Assembly (NCBI GenBank): GCA_022579005.1
Contig: MU401525.1
Location: 1 to 64,000 of the forward strand
Length of the DNA stretch: 64,000 nucleotides
Direction: 5' to 3'
DNA from: Poronia punctata
Taxonomy: Eukaryota > Ascomycota > Sordariomycetes > Xylariales > Xylariaceae
A program made the translations under genes and the position numbers. Below the pieces are notes generated by a model, which did no database searches, was not told the DNA's origin, and worked only from the letters and a program-made list of their open reading frames with translations. Below are positions 1-10,165 of the stretch, piece after piece (the first letter of the stretch is position 1; each line of letters opens with the position of its first letter).

Positions 1-507
1 AATTATATTATTTATTTAAATATATTATATTTAATATAACAATTTATTTTATTTAAATATTTATTAAAAAATTTAAAAAATATAGTAAAAAACCTATAGT
101 AATTTTGTAGTAATTGTAGTAATTCGAAAAATTACTACAAAATTACTACACTTTTTGTAGTATAGTAATTGCCCGTACTAATACTATATTAGTAATGGGA
201 TTTCGTTACTACACCGTTACTACATGTAGTAATACTACATGTAGTACCAATTACTACATACTAATTTAACAACCCTGATTGTCAATGCAATACCTTACCC
301 GTACTGTACGCGTATTTTGCAGTCCGCTAGAAATAAAACCCACTCTTTTCCCTTGATGGCCAAGGTTATGGGAACCAATCCCCCAATCAGGGACGTGTTA
401 TTCGGGACAGGGATGTCATTGTTCATGCACATCGGAAGCTTGGCAAAGGGACAAATTTCATTCTTCTTTTTTCCCCCCTTGCTTGCGTGCTTATAGAAGG
501 AAGAAGA
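1..507. other. AT-rich left flank with TGTAGTAA/TTACTACA words
   Basis: No gene is visible. The first 90 bases are almost pure A/T. From about 90 to 270 the 8-mer TGTAGTAA and its complement TTACTACA recur many times in both orientations. From about 270 to 507 the composition returns to ordinary intergenic DNA. This could be the remains of another repeat family cut off by the window edge. Confidence 0.6.
97..148. repeat. 19-bp perfect inverted repeat
   Basis: The arm TAGTAATTTTGTAGTAATT (97-115) is matched by its exact reverse complement at 130-148, with 14 bases between. An inner pair TGTAGTAATT/AATTACTACA (115-124 and 130-139) allows a second, tighter hairpin. The same word continues rightwards to about 270. 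It may be the end of a small inverted-repeat element. Confidence 0.6.
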
Positions 508-526
508 CTTTGGGGTAGGGATGCAT
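508..526 (+). repeat. Left target-site duplication and TIR of hAT element
   Basis: CTTTGGGG (508-515) is the left 8-bp target-site copy. It is followed by TAGGGATGCAT (516-526), the left terminal inverted repeat. The TIR is repeated inverted at 3073-3083, and the target copy recurs at 3084-3091 as CTCTGGGG, differing at one base (a C/T difference). Eight-base target duplications and TIRs opening with TAGGG or CAGGG are typical of hAT transposons. Confidence 0.85.
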
Positions 527-972
527 TTTGTATTATACTACTAGTGTACTATATAGAATGATATAAGTATGATTTTGTATCTTTTTAAAAAATATATGGC
601 CGGATAAAAAATTTTCTTTTATGTCTACTTTGCTTTCGACGCCTTACTAAATTTATACCTAAATAGAAAATATAACGATAGCTAAGACTTTTGATTGTTT
701 GTAACCAGTTAAAATTATAGGTAAGGTTAATTATAAGGTTAATAACTATGTTTATTACTATAAACAATAGTAATGCAACTGCAATTTTTAGCTGTTTATT
801 ATATTATAGACTAAATAAACCTTAAAAAGCTTAAAAACGCAATAAAAAAAGCTAGCATAAAGGTTACTACTTATGTACTGCTTTTTTAAACAAGGTATTT
901 TGCTGCCTCCTAAGCCCTTTAACCCTTTATTATATCTAGAGGCATGTTATCGTATAGCTTATCTTTTAGTTG

Positions 973-1200
973 TTAGACCTTATTTTTACCTATTAACTTT
1001 ATAGTCTTTTTTTTATGCTTTTTTAAAACGCGGTAATTTATATATATAAAGGCTAACTTGTTAGCGTTTTTAGGATCTAAGCAGTTGTAGCTACTATTAT
1101 AAATAAAGTTTATAGCCGAAAAAGCCCTTTTTAAAGGGACAGAATTTGCAATAGTGTTAAAAAGTCGAATAGCTATAAAAGCAAAGGGGGACCTTAAGAC
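973..1200 (-). pseudogene. hAT transposase remnant, C-terminal dimerisation region
   Basis: Read on the minus strand from 1200, 75 codons are open to a TAA at 973-975. The translation contains IANSVPLKRAFSAINFI and, after a short gap, DPKNANKLAFIYINYRVLK. This matches the layout of the hAT C-terminal dimerisation domain, in which an A-N-S/ERAFSA block precedes an R-N-R-L...NKL..I..N.R block. Farther upstream (about 1200-2500, minus strand) the same gene continues only as fragments broken by many TAA/TAG codons, as expected when RIP turns CAA and CAG into stops. Some glutamine and arginine positions of the intact family are changed here too. I did not try to reconstruct the original protein. 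Confidence 0.75.
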
Positions 1201-2736
1201 CTTTTGTTAATTTTACAACTTTTTAGGCTTTTAAAAGCCCTTTAAGCTGTTAGCATTAAAAGAGGCGTTATAGCTTTTAAAAGCATCAAATTTGCAAATA
1301 ATAGCGTTAAAATTGCTATTAAAAGCATGCCTTTTAAGCTATTAAATAATTTTAATATAAGTAGCCGGATTTAAGGGTATAGATAAGGTGTTATAGTTAA
1401 GGGCTTAAGCTACCTTGTTAATAGTAGTAGTCTATACTTTTTAACGCTTGCAATAAAGGTAAAAAAAAGGACTAAAATCGACTTCTATAAAGTAAAGGGC
1501 TTGCTATAACCGTTGCTATGCTAAATTTACTTCGATCTAATGCTAAATAACGTAGCTAAGGTAAAAGAAATTAGCTTTAAAAGTAGTTATAGTAGTGTAA
1601 ATAGGCTTAAGTATGCAAATAAGTAAGTCTAGGTGCTTTTAAAAGCTATAATTGTAGATTGTAGTAGTGGCAGTTTAAAAAAATTAGGTGCTCTTAGCTT
1701 TTAAAGTAACGGCTTCGTTTATAATAAAATTTATTAGCGCTTTTTTATTATTTTAAATAGATTTGCAATACCGATACTAACTGCTTTAGCAAGTAATTAT
1801 AAATATAATTAATGCTTTTGTTTTTTTGTTATAAATAGCTCTTTAGCAGTTACAAAGCTTTAAATACTATAATTTAAAGCTTTTAAAAGTAGAAACGATA
1901 TAGGTAGCCCTTTTAAAGGTTAATTTCTAAAGCTTACATAATACTATATTTTTAACTAAAAGCTAAAAGCTGTAAAAATTATATAAAACGGGCTAACATT
2001 GCTAAAAAAAAGGTTTATTAAGCAAAAGTTTACAAGTTAACTTTATAGTTGCGCAAGTATCGGTGCAAAAAGCTTACACTTTATATAAGTAGTTAAAGCT
2101 GCTAATAAAGTTAGTAATAATAGGCTTTAAAATAGCAACATAGTTAGCTGCAGTAAGCTTTTTAAAGCTAAAGTTAACGTTTTGCTAAAAGAAACACTGC
2201 TAAGTGGCATTTATAAGCTAAAAAGAAATGTTAAAAATTTAGTTATAGCTAGAATCGTTAAATACGTTAAAAATAATAGCTATTTTGTTAAAATTATCAA
2301 TATAAGTGCGTATAGCCTAAAGGTACGCGTTATAAAGTTAAAGGAGCTATTATTTGCTAAGTGCGTTGTAGTTAGGAGGTTTATAAGCTGCATTTAGTAG
2401 TTAGAATGCGTAATTAAACAGGTTACCTTTAAAAGCGGAAAAAGAAAGACTACCTATAAAGATAGCCCTTGTAAAAGCCTTATTAACTATTTTTTTTTAA
2501 GCCTAGGAAAGCCGGTAATAAACGAAGGTCTGGATTAGTGTTAGAGATGTATTGCTGCAGGCTATTCTTTGCCGTTTAAGGGCTTAAAAAGGCTTGCAAT
2601 GGCTTAAATGACGCTTTAAAGCACTGCAACCGCCGGAAATAGATCGATTGCAGTAGATGCAACAGTGTTTTTAAGGGCATTTGGGATCGGGCGTGTAATT
2701 TGCACGCGTTGCAAGGTTAAAAACGCGCGGCATGGC

Positions 2737-2806
2737 AAAGGTGAAGGGTAAAGGTGAAGGGTAAAGGTTGGAGGGTAAAGGTTAGTAGGTTAGGTAGGTT
2801 AGGTAG
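2737..2806. repeat. Subterminal G-rich tandem repeats inside hAT right end
   Basis: The unit AAGGTGAAGGGTA is repeated twice, then degenerates to GGTTGGAGGGTAAAGG and GGTTAGGTAGGTTAGGTAGG. This stretch is not RIP-damaged. Subterminal repeats are common binding sites for hAT transposases, but the TTAGGTAGG part also resembles words found all over this window's intergenic DNA. Confidence 0.5.
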
Positions 2807-3091
2807 AAAAAAATGGCAGGGATGGCACAGACAAGGTTTTTTTTAACAGGCAGGTAAAAATGAACTTTTTAGGCTGGAAATTGAAGGAAAACACTAGAAA
2901 AAGTGATGAATAGGTGAAGAAGAGGTCGAAAAATGCCTTACAAGTGTTAGATTTATAAAAAGGCCGGTGGTTGGGATGGAATCGGCTGGAAAGGGCGGGT
3001 ATTATACGTATTATACTCGAAATGACAGGGGTTTAGGTATTATACAGTCTTTTTCTAAAAGAGACTGTACCTATGCATCCCTACTCTGGGG

Positions 3092-5122
3092 CGCTATGTT
3101 TGAGGTTAATTATTTCTTTCCCTACGCACGAGTATTATGAGTACTTCTGGATATAGCCAGGTGTATACCTACTTTTTAGTATATATGCCCACGACTTCCC
3201 CTTTCTTCCTAAATAGATGTCCTGTCTCGTTCACCTCAACCTACGAAATCAAAACTGGTGAAAAGTAAGAGTTGGTTTTAAACTTGTTGAGCTATTTCGA
3301 CAAATAAGTCCTAGGTTAACCTACAGACTTACAGCCGCTGGATATACATACATACATAATAAGATATGTAACCATGTTATGTATTACGTCGCTATAAAAC
3401 ATGTTGTCATCTCATCACATGATTACTTTAAGACGGTCTCCTTGACACACAGACAGACCTCGGTGTGTTGTTTTATCACTGATAAATAACTAACTTAAAA
3501 CAAAAAAAAAACATGATCGTAGTCATGTCGTACAACATGCAATGCGTATGTATATGTACGTTACGTGCGTGCCTACGTGCCTACGTGCCTACGTAATGCA
3601 TCATCAACAGGAAAACCCGGTTCCCGGTCGCTCAGCCATGTGTATTTATTTCCCAGCCGAGGATTCGGGACGTCCGCGGACTATTTTTATATACACGTAA
3701 AAAGAGGCCCCCAACTTCTAACGCCTATTTAAACTAACTAACTAGCATATACACGTAAAGTGATCTATGTCAGTCCTTGTACTCGGTAGCCGGATAATGG
3801 TCTTTTTTAAAAACTTTTTTTTCAGGTGGCTATAATATGACAAGACATTCTCGCTTATGTACATTGCGGTGTGGCTGATGAATTACCTATGACATAGTAG
3901 TGATCAGACATTTTCGTCTTGCGTTTTCTGTTCCGAACGAGACATATCGGTGTTAGAATACATCGTATCAGAAGCAACTACTCGTACGTATAAAGCCGAC
4001 TGTCGGAACAAAAAGACATCTCCGATAGGAAATTATATCAGACCCGGGCTATTATGCCCCGTCCATATGTAGGGGACGCGGCGTAGAGCGTGATGCTGAC
4101 GATACTCTGACCTGGCTGCCTTATGCCATCCGTCATGCAAGGTGCAGATAAGCCAGCTTGGAAACTGCGCCAAGTCACTAGCGATAGAAAGACATGTGAC
4201 TTGACGAAGCTGCGTATTGCTACTCGTAACTAGGTGCTTACGTGTACTTGGCTTTCCCTACAGTTTGGGGCCGTTACCTTATCTTCAGCTACGAGTATAT
4301 CGAACGGATAGTCGCCCCCGTTCCCCTTTTGCTGGCGACAATACACAGCCGTGGGGGTTATTTGAACCTAGAGTATATGTCAGAGCGTGGAACGGGCCAG
4401 GAAACCGACATGGAGAATATTTGAATTATATATTTCATTATGTAGTCGTTAATTGCCAACTTCGGGTTGGCTATGTGGTATTTGGTATTCATTAGTTGAA
4501 GAGGTAGGTAGCTTTGGCCGTTCACAAACGGTATAGTAGTAAAATTACCCTGTAATGCTTCTTCGGTCCCCCAACTATCAAAAGGTGCTCCGGTTGTCCT
4601 CAGTCAACTGTGCTTAAGATGTTGATCTGTTCTCCTTGAGCGGGGGATTCTTTGCGTGTTTTTCGGCTTTCCTCGCTGCCCCCAACTGTGATGTCGCCTG
4701 GTCAAGGATCCATATGGTATCCTTCGATAGAAATCATCCGATTGAGTGGCATAGCCAGCTTGTCCAGACCTTCCATCTTTGAGGGCGAGTCGATCCCTGG
4801 GATTTATGTGCAGCGAACCGTATCAACGCATGGCGTGCAAATTTTTGTATTTGTATGTGCTCTACGAGGCAACGCTCGGATAGGCCATTAAAATGGGATG
4901 TATGCAAAATACACCAGAAATGTGGCTAATCCGTAGAATGCCTTCTTTCTTCCATTCAAGCCTTTCTGTAAAAACCTTCGAGGGTCATAACCAGCGTTGA
5001 GCAAGGCGTGGCCTATGAAGTCTAATATGCGGAATATGCTACGGTATCAAATTAGCATGCTGGCTCTGGCTCTGGTTCTGGTTCTGGCATCATCGATGGT
5101 TCAAAAGCCAGGGGTTAGAAAC
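3092..5122. other. Intergenic, no gene seen (2.0 kb)
   Basis: I see no supportable coding region on either strand. Short open frames near 4217-4495 and 4652-4891 have no recognisable protein features. TACTCGTA words occur near 3979 and 4220. A hexanucleotide tract (CTCTGG/TTCTGG) lies at 5061-5087, just beyond the stop of the F-box gene. Confidence 0.6.
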
Positions 5123-6054
5123 TTACAGGTTGATAAAGAAAATGCCGAAGCTGAACTTTGGCAACAAGCCGGCCTGTACCCTATACACGACGGTTGTGCG
5201 AGCAGCGTACGCGACAGGCGGTATTCGTAAAAGGGTTAATACCAACTCAGTGAACAGAAGCCTTGCATATGTCTGCTCGTTGGTTGTGCATATACGAAAT
5301 GCAAAAACAGTAACAGAAATCATGGCCAGCCCAAAGTCGATCTAGACAGATATTAAATAAAAAGGTCAGAAACGAGCGCAAAACATCTGGCAAGATCGGA
5401 AATACATACGCTGGAGGGAGCCACGATGGCGATCTGATGTTTGTAACGGGTCCAGGCCAGGACTGCACATATGACACCGAGCCCGAATTGCAAAAAGGCC
5501 ATCAGACACCATAGTACAATAACGAAACGTCTCCTTGCACGGCAAGCAGCATGAAGCCGGCCGAGGTCCTCGCCGCCCTGGCCATTATATACGACGGGCC
5601 AGTTACAGAAATGACATATGTAACCCTCACCGCCATTGGCGAGCTTGATGAGCGGCCAAGGGTTCAGGTGATAATCCTGCGTGATGCGGTTTCCCCAGCA
5701 GCGGAAACAGACGGACCTCCAATCATTAGCATCCAGGCTGGCGTCGACCACTAGACGATCGAGTCCCGGGGTACATAAACACTGGTTGCAACAGGCCGAC
5801 AGGTACGAACTTGCCCGACCGCCATGTATGAAGAGCTGACGCAGTAGGTCAGTGGTGATGATGCGAGTATAGATCCTGCAGGTCCGCCGTAGCGCTAACA
5901 GGCTGTCCAGGTCCAGATGCGAAAGGATGATGTAGTGGAGTTCCAACGGCAGACTAAGCAGATCGCTCGGCTCGGGCTCCAACTGAGATGAAGACGGGCT
6001 ACGTCGACGACTGGAATAGATGTCCAGCTCAAAGCCCGTGCTTTTAGGGAGCAT
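5123..6054 (-). CDS. F-box protein with cysteine pairs and a membrane-spanning C-terminus
   Basis: Two exons (6054-5410 and 5341-5123) join across a 68-bp GTATGT...TAG intron to give 287 residues. Residues about 31-62 form an F-box (LLSLPLELHYIILSHLDLDS), the Skp1-binding module of SCF ubiquitin ligases. Three cysteine pairs follow (C92-x-C94, C116-x2-C119, C147-x2-C150), suggesting a small zinc-binding region. After an R-R-R stop-transfer-like cluster comes a strongly hydrophobic segment (about 167-191, starting FVIVLWCLMAFLQFGLGV). The second exon adds another hydrophobic stretch (SSIDFGLAMISVTVFAFRI) and the motif LLFTELVLTLLRIPPV. The splice join is supported because both sides keep the same membrane-protein character. 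The product may be a membrane-anchored substrate receptor; its substrate is unknown. Confidence 0.7.
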
Positions 6055-6270
6055 GATGTGGTTTGATGCGGACTGATGGAAGCGATGAGTGAACTGGGTG
6101 GCGAGATGAGTGATGAATTTGATAGTGAGCCAAACAAGCCATCCAACGAGGCAACCGAATGGACAGGTGGCGAGAAAACGGCAACGACGATGCCCTTAAT
6201 TCATTTGGTAGTTCCTCCTCTTCCTCTCTAACCCTGCAGCGGACGACCTTCACCGATGCTACGGGCCGCT

Positions 6271-6320
6271 ATTGCGGTTGCGGTTGCGGTTGTTGAGGTT
6301 GAGGCTGAGGCTGAGGCTGC
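6271..6320 (+). repeat. Hexanucleotide minisatellite (TTGCGG)n/(GAGGCT)n
   Basis: Three copies of TTGCGG run into three copies of GAGGCT through a TTGTTGAGG bridge. The tract sits about 220 bp upstream of the F-box start codon, in its promoter or 5' UTR. Confidence 0.75.
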
Positions 6321-8025
6321 AAAAAGTCTAACGACGGTGACGACAACTGACGAAGAAAAAAACGTGAGGATCGAGAATGAAAGGAGCGCAGAAGGCTCTC
6401 ATAGAGAATGAGAACACTTCAGAGGGGCTGACAGTGTCCATGGACTTGGATGATGAATGAACGACCTTGAGGGCTTTGTGCAGACATTTCCCGCCCCAGA
6501 AAACGGATACACGGCAAACGGCAATGATGCAGCAGACAATCAGACGGGTTCTGGCCGCGACAAACTTGAGGATGGGCCCAAAGTGTGCCGAAGATCCGGG
6601 CCAAGTCCACACCCGATCCAAACCAGCCCGTGGGCCCGTACCTCTACTGGTATACTCTAGTGCCCTAGGGCAGCTGCCCAGGGGGTGTACTAGGTTAGGC
6701 AGTACTAGGCAGTACTAGGTTAGGAGTTCTATCCGTGTCGTGCGCTGTAGTTTGCTCTGAAATGATGAGCTAGCGGTACAGCGGCCAATTACTATGTCTA
6801 GTACTGGACTTTATGAGGGGGCAGGCCACGCCTTTAGCACACGTTGCGCTGTAACAGAATAGTACTCGTACGTAAGTACCTAGTGCCAGGTGGTCTTGGA
6901 AGTCAAGTTGCCTGTCCGTTGAAAACTTGACAGAGGTTTCTACTATGAATATCTGGGGCACCTCAGTGGCACACCGTAACAGGCTTCACATTGCCATCTA
7001 ATTGGACGCGCTGGTAATCTTTGCTTATTACAGCACGTCTAAAAAAGTATGCGATTAGATAAAGTAGGTAGGTTAGGTTAAGTGGTATGTGCTTCTGATA
7101 AGTACTCAAGGTTAACCTACTCCGGACATGAGGGCGGATCGGCCAGCACAACCCGACACTTTTACGAGTAGATACTGATCCTACTCGTACACAGTCCTAA
7201 CCGTCACTTGCTTACATACCTATGTAGACGACTACCTACGAGTAGCATGCACGTACGCGCACGTTTCGAACGGCAAAATGAATCGATGGGCAAGGCATGT
7301 GGGCAAAGTGTAAACGTTGGATACCTAACCTACCTACATAAATATCTAGTAAACAGCCCCCACGACGTAAGGTAGGTAATGCATCTCTCGTTTTTGAAGG
7401 GCAAGGCCGAGCGACCGATGCCAGAAACCATTCACCAATTCCCGTCACTGCAAGACTCTGATTCAGTGTGTCTCTGAAGCGTTTTGCGGGGCTATGGAGT
7501 AAGGTTCAAGAACCTGGAAAGGCGCTGCTTATTAGCAGTAGGTACCCTACCTCCTCAATTGCATAAATGACAAGAAGAAGACTGCACAACATACCATTCC
7601 CCGACCTATAGGAATCCACCACCACATAGCCTACTGTCAACTGGGTAAATGATCACCGTCTACACGTGGACGAAAAATTCAATATTGTCTTTTGGGTGAA
7701 ATAGCTCCTGCGAAACGACCCAATTGCTGGTATCGGTTGCATTTGTTCAACATGGGACCTTACCGCGTCGAGAAGGACTTGTTCTGCTAATCTAGATTGA
7801 TATTATGCTACCCAGTCGGCCAGTACAATGGGTAGGCATTCTTGTTGATCTCTCGGCCACCTAGCCGAATAATCAAACTCCCCCCTGGCTCGCGCTTAAC
7901 ATGTGTCAGCGAATTCAAACTACTAATAGTAATGATCAGACACGAGTCATCTCGAATTTCATCTTATCCATGTCCTCTCGAAGCAACAGCTGGGGGTTTA
8001 TAGAGAGATAATTACCTTGTATGTG

Positions 8026-8042
8026 GTTACTACACCGTTACC
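8026..8042 (+). repeat. Short copy of the left-edge repeat word
   Basis: GTTACTACACCGTTAC here is identical over 16 bases to 205-220 in the AT-rich left edge. The flanks do not match. It may be a solo remnant (for example one end) of the same dispersed element. Confidence 0.4.
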
Positions 8043-8452
8043 CTATCGGCCTATCTATAAGGAATGCGGGGTATGCGCGCTCGCTCCTACTTGTTCTTGA
8101 TGAGCGCCTTACTGCCCTACTAAAAGCAGTCACGGGTTCTCTTGACTGCATCCTACACGTGCACGTAGGTACCTAAAGTAGGTATTTGGACGTGTCTTCT
8201 CGGCGCGTTACCCGTTTGCGAGTTTTAGTAGTGCCTGTCTCCTGATTTGCCGGCGCACGGAACAAATTTGCTTCTTAAAAAATATTATGTCTATAGGTAT
8301 GAAAAGCACCTTTTATTTTATTTTCTACCAGTTTTATCGAGTTAATCCCAGAGACCTTTAAAGCCTCTGTCATACCTACTAGCCTACTTGCGGCTTGTCA
8401 TCCGAGTCGATCTGGGCCGTGTGCCGGAAATCAGTGGATCGTCTTGTCCATC

Positions 8453-9821
8453 ATGGCAAACACGGCTCCCAAGGTTGCCGAGGTGGAACGTCAAGAATCG
8501 CCTGATGTCTTGGATAGGAAAGCGGACGCGCTTACGGAGTTGATCCGGAAAAGCAAACACTTCATCGTGTGTACAGGAGCAGGTGTTTCCACCTCTGCAG
8601 GTCCGACGACATCATGTCTGACTGTTGATGTACACCATTACCTAATCCGAGGCTCCTAGCTTAGGCATCTCTGATTTCCGCGGTCCCAATGGCGCCTGGA
8701 CACTCAGGGCGCAGGGAAAGCAAGCCTTGAACAAGAAAAGTACTCTGCAGGCTATCCCGACACCGACACACATGGCGCTCGTGGAAATGCAGAACCGGGG
8801 TATCCTGACACACCTAATAAGCCAGAACTGTGACGGTCTGCATAGGAAAAGCGGCATTTTGCCGGTGCGTGTGTCCGCTCCATTGCGAGGATAGTTCGTC
8901 ATCCTCCGGTCGGAGAAGGAATCCGACTAAATTCGTAGCTGCAAACAGGAGAAAATATCCGAACTTCATGGGAACAGCAACAGGGAATACTGCCAGGACT
9001 GTGGAAAGGAGTATATCCGTGGTCAGTCAAAGGACATACCAGGGGTCCGCGATGGCGTAAACCACTGACGACCATTAGACTTTCGCGCGGTCTCTACCTA
9101 CGAGAAATCGATACATGACCATCGGACAGGCCGCAAATGCGCGCTCTGTGGCGGAGTTCTCCTTGATACTATCATCAATTTCGGCGAGGGTCTCAACCCG
9201 GAGACTCTTCAGCAAGCTTTTACAAAGGCCAAAAAGGCGGACCTCTGTCTAGTACTTGGGTCTTCGCTGACTGTCGGCCGTAGAAAGGGAGGCAAACTGG
9301 TGATATGCAATCTCCAGTCGACTCCGATTGACCATCTCGCCGACATCCGCATTTTTGCGAAAGTGGATGATATAATAACTCGGGTGATGACCAGGCTAGA
9401 ATTACCCATCCCTTGGTTCATACTGCGACGCCGGTTGGTGATACAGATTGAAACTACGGTAGACAAACGACAGCAATTAGTGGTCAAAGGAGTCGACGTA
9501 GACGGAACACCGGCAACCTTTCTGCAATCGGTGAGACTCGACTACAACCGGCGTACAGCGCAGTCTGAACCATTCTTGATCAACTTCCGCACCACCCCAG
9601 AACCAGGCGCTCAACTAAAACTCGAACTAGAGTTTATGGGGCGTTATGGCGAGCCAAATCTAGAGGTCACATATGATTATCCAAGCGGAGGTGATGCGGA
9701 ATCCCATTATCTGTTGGAGTACGACCCAAATAACGGGAGGTGGGAGTCAACCCAGATCGAGAAACCTTTGGTCGACAGGGCAGATGGAAGATTAGTGGTA
9801 GATCTGACTACAGACGACTGA
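8453..9821 (+). CDS. Sirtuin, SIRT6/7-like NAD-dependent deacylase
   Basis: Four exons (8453-8600, 8665-8864, 8949-9021, 9079-9821) give 387 residues. The first ATG that fits is at 8453. NAD-binding motifs are present: TGAGVSTSAG (41-50), ISDFRGPNGAW, QNCDGLH, and the catalytic histidine in ELHG (His123). Zinc ligands C131-x2-C134 and C161-x2-C164 are intact. The spacing and the WTLRAQGK and PTPTHMALVEM blocks are those of the SIRT6/7 class, nuclear histone deacylases. Two oddities: after GSSLTV (201-206) the sequence jumps straight to GRRKGGKLVICNLQ, so about ten residues usual at this point are missing, in frame; and intron 1 uses a weak donor, GTCCGA. The C-terminal 130 residues (FILRRRLVIQIETTVD onward) look like the fungal extension of this class. 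The zinc and catalytic residues are intact, but the deletion makes activity uncertain. Confidence 0.85.
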
Positions 9822-10165
9822 TGAATAGGCCTAACTTGGGGAAGAACTCGATCAAGACATGATATTTTCTACCAGAACGGGACATCAAAGGAAGCAATAC
9901 TGTCTGTCGGCCACACTATTGACATGTTGTTAACCTAGTGTCATCGTAGGCAACATTCTGCATTACTAAACCAAACCTCTACGTAGGCATTTACTCGATT
10001 TAGTGATAAATGGACATTATATAGGGTACTTATGTATATACTAGCCATATGCATGTACAAGTAAGTCTCTCGGGGTAGGTGCAGGCGGTACAAGTTACAA
10101 TCGACCTATAGTTGTAACATTCATCACCCATCGGCCATCTCCAAGACGTAAAAGGTTTGTTCACG
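9822..10165. other. Intergenic, 344 bp
   Basis: This gap separates the sirtuin stop from the TPR gene start on the same strand. It must hold the sirtuin 3' UTR and the TPR promoter. I see no further feature. Confidence 0.6.

Larger units (their letters stand above)
516..3083 (-). mobile_element. RIP-degraded hAT-superfamily DNA transposon, 2568 bp
   Basis: The element has 11-bp perfect terminal inverted repeats (TAGGGATGCAT) and an 8-bp target duplication with one mismatch. On the minus strand the inside encodes a recognisable hAT transposase C-terminus, so the transposase ran from right to left. The nonamer GTATTATAC occurs at 530-538, 2999-3007, 3008-3016 and 3037-3045, fitting the subterminal repeats many hAT elements carry. 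From about 590 to 2560 the DNA is AT-rich, TpA-rich and poor in CpA/TpG, the footprint expected of RIP, and most reading frames are broken. From about 2590 to the right end composition is nearly normal. Length fits an autonomous fungal hAT. It is almost certainly immobile now. Confidence 0.85.
6055..8452. other. Intergenic, no gene seen (2.4 kb)
   Basis: This lies between the divergent F-box and sirtuin genes. No convincing coding frame exists. It holds a minisatellite (6271-6320), many GTAGGTA/TACCTAC words, TACTCGTA words near 6871, 7144, 7181 and 7220, and a 16-bp match to the left-edge repeat at 8026-8042. Confidence 0.6.

Noticed and set aside
2743..2806. Telomere-like GGTTAGGTAGG repeats
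   Set aside because: They are not TTAGGG arrays and match common intergenic words of this window; they lie inside the hAT element.
10157..10165. Upstream TTG start for the TPR gene
   Set aside because: A TTG start is not expected in a fungal nuclear gene, and an ATG lies nine bases downstream in the same frame.
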